In this document: positions 35,501 through 45,977 of the stretch, piece after piece
Layout: every line of letters begins with the position of its first letter
Numbering within the stretch: the first letter of the stretch is position 1
NCBI RefSeq assembly: GCF_014529535.1
Contig: NW_023503493.1
Span: forward strand, 4,930,001 to 4,994,000
DNA: 64,000 nt
Origin: Bradysia coprophila
Lineage: Eukaryota > Arthropoda > Insecta > Diptera > Sciaridae
Reading direction: 5' to 3'
Made by a program: the position numbers and the translations under genes
The notes under the pieces: model-generated
Told to the model about the DNA's origin: nothing
Databases searched by the model: none
Seen by the model: the letters and a program-made list of their open reading frames with translations, nothing else

Positions 35501-38500
35501 GTGCTTTTAGGGCTGCTTGGCTGTCTGAACAAATATATATTGATTGTCGAATGGAATTGTCATCTACCAAAGAATGGCCAGCGGCCAAGATAGCCCGAAG
35601 TTCGGCAAGAAAAATCGATGAAAACTCTCCTGGTGGAATCTGCATTTCGATATTTAGCTTAGAGCAATACATGCCTGCTCCAGCATTGTCCTTAATAACT
35701 GAACCGTCTGTATATAGAACAGTGCCTATCTTTGGTGGGAATGTGCCATTCAGCCATTCTTCTCGGCTAGGGACGACGACTTCGAAATCTCTATCTAAAG
35801 TGAAAACTTTGGTAATTTTATCTGAAGGCATGGACAGAACAGGTAGAGAATCCTTAGCCTTAAACCAAGTGTTGGTATGTTCAGTAGGTGTCAAGTTTTT
35901 GTCATCCAAGGATGCGATTCTACCTAAGGTCTTAATTGCTTCCGATTGTATAAGAATGTGAAGTGGAGGTAGATTTAATAAGGCTTCCAACGCATCTGTT
36001 GGTGTGGACTTCCATGCACCCGTAATGGCTCTGCAAGCCAGTCTCTGGAATTTTTTGAGCCTGTCTTGTACATTTTTTCGGTCTCCAATGTGGTTTCATA
36101 CGAAAGAGCCCTACAGAAGGATAGGTCTGATAATTGTTGTACATATAAATGAACCCAGTACTTTTGGGCTGCAAAGCCTACAGAAGTCTTAGAAAAAAAG
36201 TTGGTGCCAAAATGTAGATTTTTTCCTTGTTTCTGAGGGCCCAACTGCTGGAACAGCATCTGGAACGGTACTACGGCAGTCATTTTTTATCGTCTACTAC
36301 TCTTTTACCTTATCAACAGAAAAACGCTGCGCTATGTCGCGAATATAAAGTTGTTACAACAGATCCAATGTTAGTAATATGAAGAGAAAAATTATTAAAT
36401 TTTTCTCGGAGGATTTTCGTCAAAAAAAAGTGTTAGCGTATAGCACATGACCTCAGGAGTCTTTCCTGCCAATTTCAATCTAGAATTTCTCTATACTATC
36501 TTTGTAATGTCTACATTGATTTAATGATTTATTGAAACTACTAGTGAAGGACTACTTCACTTGAAAATTTTATGCGTAGCCTGGATCTGGTATCGCAAGG
36601 CAGAAGAATGCATCGGTAGTCCCATTGAAACATATTAGGACCAAATCATGTTTCAATAAATTTAGAGCGATTTAAAGCGATACATCGATTTTATCTCGTC
36701 CCGACGGCGATGTCTCGCCTTAATTAGAGAACCAACAATGTCCAAGAGCAAGGGACTATTCGCAATGAGTGTGATTCTTGCACAAGACGACTAATTAATT
36801 TTGTCATCAACTTAGGCTATGGACGTCGTGAAGTGGTCGAATTTTTGTTGGCTCACGGAGCATGTATACAAGCCTGTGATGAAGGTGGCCTACATCCGTT
36901 GCACAATGCCTGCAGCTTCGGGCACGCTGATGTGGTTCGTTTGCTATTAGAAGCTGGAGCTAGTCCGAACACAACCGACAACTGGAATTACACACCACTT
37001 CATGAGGCTGCCAGCAAAGGAAAAGTCGATGTGTGCATAGGTGAGCTGATTATGATATCCCCCTCGATATCCCATCTCTAATTTCGTTTAAAATTCGATA
37101 GCCTTGCTGCAGCACGGAGCGAATGCAAATATTCGAAACTCTGAACAAAAGACTCCTCTCGATCTGGCCGATGATGCGACAAGATCCGTTTTGACCGGTG
37201 AATATCACAAGGATGAACTGCTAGAAGCGGCACGATCGGGTGGCGAAGACAAACTGTTGGCTCTCTTAACGCCATTGAATGTAAATTGTCACGCTAGTGA
37301 TGGACGACGATCAACGCCACTACATTTGGCTGCTGGTTACAATCGCATCAGAATCGTTCAGATTCTATTGCAGCACGGAGCTGATGTGCATGCGAAGGTA
37401 AATTTTTTTGTTACTGCTTTTTTGGACCTTAGTCAAACTTGGTCAAACTGTCGTCAAAAATCCCTACTTAGTATCGACACTCCCGTTCGTTTTTCCTTAA
37501 AAAAGGAATTGACTCAGGACGGGCTACACTGATTACTATTGGTAATTACCCAAAGATCATCAAAACCCTTTCTTATCTTCAAACTTGAACTAGCTGCAGG
37601 TCTGGAAACTTATTGTTTTATAAGCTCCCAGATCCGTATTATCAGTGTTATAAACGTAGGGACAAGCGACTTAACTGGCTCAGATACTTCGTCGTATCTG
37701 TAAGAACCCACACTCATTTTGAAACAGCCTCAATCAATTTTTCTAATTAAAGGACAAAGGTGGATTGGTTCCGCTACACAATGCCTGCTCGTACGGTCAC
37801 TTTGAAGTAACTGAGCTGCTAATCAAACACGGAGCCAATGTGAATGCTAACGATCTGTGGGCATTTACACCATTGCAGTAAGTGAAACGCTTTTCCGTCG
37901 ATTGTGATGCACAGCTCCATTTAATTCGATTTTTTTTCTTAACAACAGCGAGGCTGCATCAAAGACCCGACTGGAAGTCTGCAGTTTATTACTCAGCGAA
38001 GGTGCCGATCCATCACTACTGAATTGTCACAATAAGTCAGCTATCGATTCGGCGCCGACGAGGGAATTACAGGAACGAATAGCATGTAAGTTGACTGGTT
38101 TAAAATGTGGATGGAACGTTGTTTTAACGTCGATTTTCCTCTATCCCAGATGAATACAAAGGACATTGCGTCCTTCAAGCATGTCGTCAAGCCGATATTA
38201 CGAAGCTGAAGAAAAACCTGACGACAGAGACTTGTAACTTTGTCCATCCGTACACTGGCGACACGCCGTTGCATTGTGTGTCCATGTCGATATATCCGAA
38301 GCGGAAGCAGGTTCTCGATATTTTAATTCGAAAGGGAGCGCTGCTGAATGAGAAAAATAAAAATCTGCTCACACCGTTGCACATTGCTGCCGACCATTCT
38401 CTCTACGAAATTATCGACACGTTGCTGAAGAACGGCGCCAAAGTGAATGCATTAGGTACGCTCGGAATAGGCTTGAGTCGATTTATCCATTCGATCATCA

Positions 38501-41280
38501 TCTCCCCCTTCTTTTCATTCGCAATTTAGATGGATTGGGTCAGACCGCACTGCACCGTTGTGCTAGAGACGACAATATTCAAGCGTGTCGTTTGTTATTG
38601 TCATATGATATCGATTATACGATTGTGTCGTTGCAAGGATACACAGCCGCTCAGTTAGCGTCGGAAAATGTACTGAAAATTTTGAAAAGTCCACCAGATC
38701 CGGTTGATCTGGAAGTGCAATTACTGGAGTCGGCCAAATCCGGTGATCTGGAAACGGTCAAGAAAATTGTACTGTCCAATCCGCACACCGTTAACTGTCG
38801 AGACTTGGATGGAAGACACTCAACGCCGTTACATTTTGCTGCAGGTATGGTGCAGTTACAGATTTTGGTTCCAGTGGACCTGAGGTCCCTAAATGCGATT
38901 CCGTTTAAAATTTCCAATCGATTTCTTTGCAGGCTACAATCGTGTGCCGGTGGTAGAATTTCTACTCGAACACGGTGCCGAAGTCCATACGTCCGATAAA
39001 GGCGGCCTAGTTCCTCTGCACAATGCATGCTCGTACGGACATTACGAGGTCACTGAATTACTAGTCAAACACGGAGCCAATGTTAATGTTGCCGACCTGT
39101 GGAAGTTTACGCCCCTACACGAAGCCGCAGCGAAAAACAAATACGAAATTGTGAAACTGTTGATAAAGCACGGTGCCGATGTGACGAAAAAGAATCGAGA
39201 TGGTGCTACACCCCTAGACTTAGTGCGTGAAGGTGATCAAGATGTTGCCGATCTGTTGCGTGGCAATGCGGCTCTGTTGGATGCGGCAAAGAAAGGGAAT
39301 TTGGCTCGAGTCCAACGGCTTGTTACACCGGAAAATATTAACTGTTGTGATGCGCAAGGTAGGATGTGATTGTTGTTGTGGCCGTGAGTTGATACTTAAC
39401 CGGACGAAATAATTCGTAGGTCGGAACAGTACACCCCTTCATCTGGCTGCTGGTTACAATAACTTCGAAGTGGCTGAGTTTTTGTTGGAGAACGGCGCCG
39501 AAGTTAATTCACAGGACAAGGGTGGACTGATACCACTTCATAACGCCTCATCGTACGGCCATTTAGATATTGCTGCTCTATTGATCAAACACAACACGAT
39601 TGTGAATGCCACCGATCGATGGGGATTTACACCGTTACATGAAGCGGCCCAAAAAGGTCGTACACAATTGTGTGCGCTGCTGTTGGCTCATGGAGCAGGT
39701 ATGATTGTAACGTTAAATGTGAAACGGAACGTCAATTTAATCGAAACACTTTCCCTGACCAGATGCCTACATGAAGAATCAAGAACGACAGACACCCATT
39801 GAATTAGCCTCAGCCGATGATGTGAAATGTTTGCTGCAAGATGCCATGACCGCATCCATAGGCAATCAGAATTTGGCTACATCGAATGCAACGTTGATCA
39901 GTACAGAAGCCACAACGCCCACCACAGAGACTGTGACGCTACCTACCGGTGCGTCAATGACATTAAGCGTTCCGATATCACAGACTTGCAGCCGTTCTGC
40001 ACTTCGACCAGCTCAAGGAGCCGAATCTCATACGGACGGTGTACCGGATGAAATTACAACTGAACCGGAAACACTGTCCACCGTAGCTAGCCTACTGAAC
40101 AGTTTACAGCTGGATCATTTGATTGAGCTGTTTGACCGGGAGCAGATTACGTTAGAAATTTTAGCCGAAATGGGACACGAAGACTTAAAACAGATTGGGG
40201 TGTCGGCGTATGGATTCCGGCACAAAATACTGAAAGGAATAGCTCAATTACGAACGACGACTGGTGAGTGCATTGCTTGCGAACGGTTTAGCATTGGGTC
40301 AGTACATTTTTGCTTTTGTGTGTAAAGGCTTAGGTCTATCGCCGAACCCTGGAACGTTGCTAGTAGACCTACTGCCAGACGACAAAGAATTTCTGGCCGT
40401 CGAAGAAGAAATGCAAGCCACCATACGAGAGCATCGCGATAACGGTCAATCAGGTGGCTTCTTCAGTCGATACAACATTATCAGAGTGAGTGTCTTACAC
40501 GTTTGACAGTTGTGACATTTTGTGACAAAACTCCTGCCATTTCCACAGATTCAAAAAGTTCAGAATCGTAAGCTATGGGAACGGTACGCCCATCGTCGCA
40601 GCGAAATCACGGAGGAAAATAATCATCAATCCACCGAACGTATGCTGTTCCATGGCAGTCCGTTCATAAATGCCATCGTTCAGAAAGGATTCGATGAGCG
40701 ACATGCGTACATTGGTGGAATGTTTGGCGCTGGATTGTATTTTTCAAGTGCGTTGTTACACACGCAGTCGTTTTGATAGTTGATACTAATGTACCGGAAC
40801 GCATTACTTACAGAGCACAGTTCGAAGAGCAATCAGTACGTTTATGGCATCAATGGCGGTATTGGATGCCCATCGCATAAGGACAAATCGTGCTATTCGT
40901 GTCCTAGGTCAGTGTTTAATGGGGCACCACTAATGGTCTTCTCCTCCTTCGATAAATCCGCTAAAAATGATTCACTTCCAGGCAGTTACTGTTATGTAGA
41001 GTCGCATTAGGAAAATCATTTTTACAATTCAGTGCAATGAAAATGGCTCATGCTCCTCCCGGTCATCATTCCGTGATTGGTCGACCTTCGGTTGGTGGTT
41101 TACATTTCCCGGAATATGTTGTGTATCGCGGCGAACAGGTAAGATTTCCATTGTTTGCTGAACACAGTCCCAGCTCAGAACTACAGTCTCTGTCATTTCC
41201 AGGCATACCCCGAATATCTGATCACCTATCAGATTGTCAAACCGGAGGATAATTCCGGGAACGAGGAATCATCCAGATGA
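32542..41280 (+). CDS. Tnks: Tankyrase: ankyrin-repeat, SAM, PARP poly-ADP-ribose polymerase
   Basis: Fifteen coding exons: 32542-32737, 36816-37040, 37102-37397, 37753-37877, 37949-38085, 38150-38455, 38530-38844, 38933-39358, 39420-39698, 39763-40263, 40328-40485, 40549-40747, 40814-40907, 40982-41138 and 41203-41280. They total 3492 nt, or 1163 residues, in phase throughout, similar to fly (1181) and human TNKS2. Residues ~20-790 are ankyrin repeats grouped in clusters that bind partner degrons ([16 protein letters not shown] recurs). A Ser/Thr-rich linker follows, then a SAM domain at ~875-932 for polymerisation. The PARP domain (~936-1160) has MLFHGSP (catalytic His), GAGLYFS, a C-H-C-C zinc motif ([13 protein letters not shown]) and AYPEYL (catalytic Glu). 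There is no N-terminal HPS region, as in flies. Tankyrase PARylates Axin and other targets for degradation. Intron 1 (4.1 kb) is full of transposons. Confidence 0.96.
33206..33246 (+). repeat. 17-bp short tandem repeat in tankyrase intron 1
   Basis: GTAGATACATGAGAG-type unit in about 2.5 copies. Confidence 0.8.
33318..33925 (-). mobile_element. LINE fragment: reverse-transcriptase C-terminus with (GAA)n tail
   Basis: The minus strand encodes about 190 codons of the C-terminal part of a LINE RT. It covers the YLGHKL region, a thumb segment ([18 protein letters not shown]), and a terminal domain ([31 protein letters not shown]) followed by a stop. A GAA/AAG microsatellite 3' tail lies at 33318-33345. 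This C-terminus is typical of insect endonuclease-RT elements, possibly of the RTE type (class not certain). The frame is intact, but the element is 5' truncated near 33925. It sits antisense in tankyrase intron 1. Confidence 0.85.
34160..34350. repeat. Dispersed repeat sharing an end with the 43.3-44.4 kb element
   Basis: CACAGATAAAAATATGG at 34165 and AAGAATTACTTTTT near 34300 recur around 44.4 kb (inverted) and 43.37 kb. It looks like the uninterrupted version of the outer element there. Confidence 0.55.
34789..36290 (-). mobile_element. LINE fragment with RNase H domain and poly(A) tail
   Basis: Minus strand; the 12-base T run at 34789-34800 is its poly(A) tail. An open frame (35990-34896, continuous with more codons upstream to ~36070) begins with the RT tail ([29 protein letters not shown]). 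It then encodes RNase HI with the catalytic acids in order: [19 protein letters not shown] and [11 protein letters not shown]-terminal Cys/His knuckle follows ([18 protein letters not shown]). RT plus RNase H plus knuckle is the layout of I/LOA-type LINEs. The 36070-36283 part is in another frame, so the RT is frameshifted. Nested antisense in tankyrase intron 1. Confidence 0.87.
36291..36815. other. Remainder of tankyrase intron 1
   Basis: AT-rich intron sequence ending with the CAACTTAG acceptor of exon 2. Nothing else seen. Confidence 0.5.
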
Positions 41281-41830
41281 TTTGCACTGCGTACGGTCAC
41301 TGCAAACAATACTCGGAACAGCATGACTGTAACGGATAATCGTTTAGAAAAATATTTTGTCATAACACCGGCCGTTTCCATTGATCGCAGCAATACTCGA
41401 AATAGAAATACCACAACGACGACGACAACAGCATTAATGACAACCACCACGACCGATTCGAATGCCAGATCGTGGCAATGGTGCTCGTTATGGTGTTCGG
41501 CCATCAAATGTTTTAACGTCAATTCGGATCGGACCGGCCGTACCATCAACACTGCCATACCAATCGGTACGCGAGTCTACCAGCAGCAAAATGATAATCA
41601 TTTTATACGAATCGATTTACCGCGCAAATATCGTGATAAAAATTGCAATATAACGTACGAATTGTGACGCATTGGTCGCATCGCGAACTCTGTGCTTCAC
41701 GCGTTAACCCTTTCGTTCTCGTTTGTTTTTCAACATTAAAAAAAACCATTTAAAACCCGTCGTATGTAATATTAGAGCTATGTAATAGCACGAATGTAAA
41801 ATTGTTTTGAACTTTAAATGAGTTAATAAA
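41281..41830 (+). other. Tankyrase 3' UTR
   Basis: Runs from the TGA at 41278-41280 to AATAAA at 41825-41830. It contains an ACN-rich (ACAACGACGAC-like) stretch near 41410-41450, which explains the Thr-rich and Val-rich spurious frames on the two strands. Confidence 0.7.
41825..41830 (+). promoter_or_regulatory. Poly(A) signal AATAAA of tankyrase
   Basis: Canonical hexamer about 545 bp after the stop codon. Confidence 0.75.
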
Positions 41831-41904
41831 AGGCATTCCGTCGTTCTCGTTGGTGTTTTTTCTCTCTCTATCTATAAATCATCGGCCCGAAGTGACCGAA
41901 GAAT

Positions 41905-42162
41905 GTGTTGCCTTTACAGCTGATTGACCCTTTAAGTTGGTTACAGTTAGAGGACCATGACTTGTCTTCCACTTTTCTGCATGCTTTTAGGAACACAAAT
42001 TCTCTCTTACCGATTCCGGATGTGCCTCAACACATTACCTCTGATATGCCGCAAAATCAGATTGCTGACGTCTTATCTTCCCAAAGAATTGATCAATATT
42101 CGAATAATTTCCTGAGGAAGATGCGGGAAAACAGGAAAAGTGTCCCCTTCAAAGACCTTTAG
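41905..42162 (+). other. Unidentified open frame running into a foldback element
   Basis: 85 codons of ordinary composition, preceded by an acceptor-like TTTACAG. The last ~15 codons lie inside the left arm of the foldback at 42119-42771, so the frame is probably element-derived and not a host exon. No family recognised. Confidence 0.3.
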
Positions 42163-42771
42163 ACACAACTTTCACATCGTTAACTATTTACAACAATTAT
42201 TTCATCTGAAGATTTAAGTAACAAAATTGCACAAAAAGTTGGAAATCCGCTGATTTCTTGACAGATACTGGCTACTGTTCCACGAACCCAATTTTCAAAT
42301 ATTATAGATTTTCTGATTAGTCTCGTCAATACCTTCCATTTGACGTATCGGTCATCATTTTTGAGCGAAAACTTCCGGAGATGCAAGCGAAAAACACCAT
42401 TGACGACTAATCAGAAAATCTGTAAATTTGATTAATATTTGAAAATTGGGTTCGTGGAACAGTAGCTCTCAGGGAAACAGCGGATTTCCTTTTTCTGTGC
42501 AATTTTCTTACTTAAATCTTCAGATGAAATAATTGTTGTAAATAGTTAACGATGAGAAAGATGTCGTTGTCACAATTTGAGTGTCTAAAGGCCAACACAC
42601 ACTAGCATCTTGTGTCAGTTGGGAATATGATGTTTCTATTGTTAAAACCGGTTTAAACCGATTTTAGCTGATTAAACAATAGAAATATCGTATTCCCGAT
42701 GACACTAGATGCTAGTGTGTGTTGGCCTTAAAGGTCCTTGAAGGGGATACGTTTCTTGTTTTCCCGCATCT
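42119..42771. mobile_element. Foldback element with a nested MITE in its right arm
   Basis: The left arm (42119 to ~42400) is repeated inverted to 42771 with mismatches. Matching blocks include ATGCGGGAAAACA, CGTTAACTATTTACAACAAT and GAACCCAATTTTCAAATATT. The right arm is longer only because a 140-bp element is inserted at 42589-42728. Removing it restores the left-arm order (TGTCTAAAGGTC). Confidence 0.85.
42589..42728. mobile_element. 140-bp palindromic MITE with TAA duplication, nested
   Basis: Termini AGGCCAACACACACTAGCAT and its inverse; most of the element pairs (AATAGAAATATCGTATTCCC against GGGAATATGATGTTTCTATT). TAA at 42586-42588 and 42729-42731. The sister arm near 42160 shows the pre-insertion site with a single TAA. 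Confidence 0.9.
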
Positions 42772-43377
42772 CACTGTAACTATAACAGTAACAGTAACAA
42801 TTCTGTCCCGTTCTACTGACAAGTAACGGGAACTACAAACGCATGTGAGGTATCATTAGAGAGCTGAGACAGAGTACTGTATGAGCAGACGTTTTTTTTA
42901 TATCAAAAGTTATTTTAGCAAAGCTACATCACCCTCCAAAGTTCAACTATTTCAGGATAAAATATACATCGACAACGCATATAAACCATGTTTTTTGGGT
43001 GCATCGTCACCTGTGGAAGAAAAACAGTTAGGAAAATTGAAATTTTCAGATTTCGGCAAGGGTGTGACACTATTCACGCTATTCACATATATTTATTGTC
43101 GAAGTGTCTAGGTGGTTCACTTCCCAGCTCCACTGGCCACACAGTATAACCGGAAAGAGATTTTGAAAGCGGTTTTGGATTCTAGGGTTCATTTCAAAAA
43201 TCGGCCCGATTTCGGTAGGCTGTTTTTCGAAAGAATCCCTCAGTAATCCCTTAACGTGCGATCGTTCCATCCCCAATATTATTGTTTAGTCCTATTTTTA
43301 ATCCCTGAAGAAATTACATTTATTCAATTTTTAGCGAATATTAAAAATCTAATCCCACAAGAATTACTTTTTGAAAG
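42772..43377. other. Repeat-derived intergenic region
   Basis: 43100-43260 is related to 4650-4790. 43290-43377 looks like the left part of an outer element interrupted at 43378. No gene supported. Confidence 0.4.
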
Positions 43378-44381
43378 TACACGGAAAATCCTGATATGCG
43401 TGTGAGAGCTATAAGTGGACTTAGCACCACAATTTTTTGGCATATAGCTGTGTTATGTATATTGCGAAGACTACAGTTAAAATAGCTGTGTAATTTATAT
43501 TACAGCCGTGAGCCACATTTCAAATCTATCACGAGAAATAAAAAAAAATTTCCCAAACTTTCATGAATTTTGCGGTCACCCATCTAAGTACTAACCGCGC
43601 CGGTTGATGCTTAACCTGAGAATCCGACCGTCATCTATGCTGCTGATGTGCTAATTTTGCTTGTGCTTTAACACGTTCTTATTTCGAAGCGTTGCTACGG
43701 CAATATAAATCCTGCAGCTATATTATGCGGCACACAGCCTAATTCAAGTGTGTAGTTTTTATATTTCACTTTTGTGAGTTGTCACTACAAGGATTGTTCT
43801 AGGTTCTGAAAGAAAGTGAATTGAAACCGCGCGAAGAATCACGAATTCAATTATTTTCTGTGAAATGACGAGTTTGGTTTTTACGATTTGGCTAATTAAC
43901 TAATTCGTTTCTAATGCAGTGAAATTTCTGATATTCTCATTCGTCATTCTCATTCTGACTATATTAAAAAGGTATTACTGTAATCTGATCATCAAGCTTC
44001 ATAACAATCAGCCAAGATATTTTAGAACAGTTTTTGTTTGTATATTAACATTGAGTCCGACTTGAATGCATGGTCCCATACATTTTCTCATATGCAGCAC
44101 ACAGCTATATTTTTCATACGACAAATATGCGTTACACAGCTATGATATAGAGTACACAGCTACAATATGCAGATCCTAGCTATAAAATGTGTCCACGGTG
44201 CATAATGTAGCTCTGTAATCCATAATATAGTTGTGTAACTCATATTGCATGTAAATAACCAACATTAACAGAATATGCGTTTAGTAGCTATATTTTTATA
44301 AGTCTTGCAGCTATATTATAAAAACTACAGCTATATTATAAGTTACACAGCCTTTATCAAAATTCACGGATTTTCCGTGTA
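43378..44381. mobile_element. About 1-kb inverted-repeat element with subterminal CACAGCTATATTATA repeats
   Basis: It begins TACACGGAAAATCC and ends GGATTTTCCGTGTA, perfect 14-bp inverted termini. Near both ends are many copies of a motif close to TTACACAGCTATATTATA, mostly TAGCTGTG-oriented on the left and ACAGCTA-oriented on the right. This is the arrangement of subterminal transposase-binding repeats. No transposase ORF is present. It carries a 5S rRNA-derived segment at 43572-43632. It appears inserted into another repeat whose end recurs at 34.16 kb. The target duplication was not resolved. Confidence 0.72.
43572..43632 (-). ncRNA. 5S rRNA-derived segment (internal promoter region)
   Basis: On the minus strand, GGTTAAGCATC is followed by GCGCGGTTAGTACTTAGATG and GGTGACCGC. 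This matches the 5S rRNA box A-intermediate-box C region almost exactly in its second half. The first ~35 nt and the last ~25 nt of 5S are not recognisable. A T8 run 40 bp downstream could end Pol III transcription. It is a 5S pseudogene or the head of a 5S-derived SINE captured by the surrounding element, not a functional 5S gene. Confidence 0.8.
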
Positions 44382-44542
44382 ATTCCCTCGGACCTAAAAA
44401 TTTTAATCCCATATTTTTATCTGTGTAGTTATGTAATCAATCGAGAGATTAGCACTGATTGAATGCAAATTTGTCTCGTTCTGCCTTTCAATTTTGTGCA
44501 CTGTTTGACCAGCTGATTGATCCATTTAAACAAACAGAGTTT

Positions 44543-44665
44543 GTTTCACATGGAAAACGTGCTTCCCATGAAAAACATGTTTCTCATGGAAAACGTGCTT
44601 TGCTTGGAAAACATGTTTTGCGTGGAAAACATGTTTTGCGTAGAAAACATGTTTTGCGTGGAAAC
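44543..44665 (+). repeat. 18-bp minisatellite, unit close to CATGGAAAACATGTTTTG
   Basis: About seven degenerate tandem copies; the last three are nearly identical (GCGTGGAAAACATGTTTT). The 18-bp unit is frame-preserving, so the region is open and reads as a Lys/His/Gly/Arg/Val repeat. I consider that incidental. Confidence 0.85.
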
Positions 44666-45270
44666 GTTTTCTCTAATTTAAGAAGAATAGTGGAATAGTG
44701 AAAGTCATATCTGAATAGAATAAAATGTTCGCACTGTGTTAGTAATACATTCAACTCAAATGAAACTCTTTAGTTGTATTTTGTTAACGATAAGACACTA
44801 CTCCTGATGATTATAGAATTAACTGACTTTGTTTGTTTACGTGGACCAGCTGGTCAAACAGCTGAATCGAAATGGTCCACAAAATCGAAAGTCGGCCAGT
44901 GTAACCAAATTAAGAACAAATCTTCGATCCATACTTGTGACGAGATTGACCTCAGTTTTTTGCAATTACTAGACATCGCCACTTATTTTACCCCCTAAAA
45001 CTCAATAACTCTTTCTTTACTAGTATATTCCGCCGCGCGTCAAGACGGAACCCATTGAATTAAAACAGAATTTTAGTAAGCCCACAATTTTCATATAATT
45101 TTTAGACTTCATCCTTACAATTATTCCCTTGACTGAAAGTCATAGGTCTTATGGATGATAAACACCCTAAAATGTTTGTCACACAATGTTTACTACTATG
45201 ATTGAAAATGCATGAATGTATGACCAAAAACCTTAAATACAGAAAATGTTTGTCACACTTTGATGATTCC
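44666..45270. other. Intergenic region
   Basis: 45115-45200 is a dispersed repeat shared with 18.78 kb and 4.8 kb. A short open frame at 44774-44998 has no recognised domain. Confidence 0.35.
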
Positions 45271-45770
45271 TTGATAACACGATAACCTGACTAATTCTCA
45301 ACGGATTTCCAAAAACTTTGTTTTAATCGACGGGGAATTGAATTCCTGAGGTTAAGTTCGAAGATGGACTATAACAGACGGGTGATCTTAGAGATATTCT
45401 CAAAAGAATTTTTGTCTTGTCGCTTGATTCCACGATAACTCGAGTAGTTTTCGATGGATTTCCAAAATGTTTTTTTTTTATCGACAGCGAATTAAATTGC
45501 TGAGGTTAAGTTCGAAGATAGGTCATTACGGACAGGTGATCTTAGAGATATTCACAAAAGAATTTTTGTCTCGTTCCTAGATAACACGATAACTTCACGT
45601 AATCCTCAACGGATTTCAAAAACTTTTTTTATTAGACGGGGAATTCCATTCCCGAGGATAAGTCCAAAGATGGGCTATAACATAACGGTCGGAGGATCTG
45701 AGAGATATTCCCAAAAGAATTTTTGTATCGTCCCGTGATATTATCGTGTTTAAATTGAGTAATTCTTAAT
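45271..45770 (+). repeat. Tandem satellite, unit about 155 bp, ~3.3 copies
   Basis: Units begin at about 45271, 45424, 45577 and 45733. Each has a (T/G)A(T/C)ACGATAAC start, AACGGATTTCCAAAA, GAATTGAATTCCTGAGGTTA and AGATATTC(A/T)CAAAAGAATT. The copies are 80-90% alike by eye. One isolated monomer lies at 18901-19015. Confidence 0.82.
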
Positions 45771-45933
45771 GGTTTTTCACAAAAGAAAATTATAAATACT
45801 AAAAAAGAAATTTTTGGGTTAAGCTCGTTAATGGAATAGTTATACTGGAATAATATTCTAGGATTTATTCCAAAAAATTTTTTTGTGTAATATCTTGGTA
45901 TCGATGATAAGAAAAAAATTAAAGTTTGGACGA

Positions 45934-45977
45934 GTGTGAACTTTGCGGCCAGAGCGAAGCGAGCGCCGTAATCACAC
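45934..45977. repeat. Class B hairpin repeat, copy 2
   Basis: Arms GTGTGA (45934-45939) and TCACAC (45972-45977) surround the loop TTTGCGGCCAGAGCGAAGCG, identical to the loop at 19.32 kb. Confidence 0.6.

Noticed and set aside
35128..35961. 277-codon plus-strand frame
   Set aside because: Antisense of the LINE RNase H region, whose sense frame has the catalytic motifs.
41905..42162. Additional tankyrase exon or downstream gene
   Set aside because: It lies beyond the tankyrase stop and poly(A) signal and runs into a foldback arm, so it is most likely element-derived.
43572..43632. Functional 5S rRNA gene
   Set aside because: Only the middle of 5S is present; the 5' and 3' stem halves are missing, so it cannot form a mature 5S.
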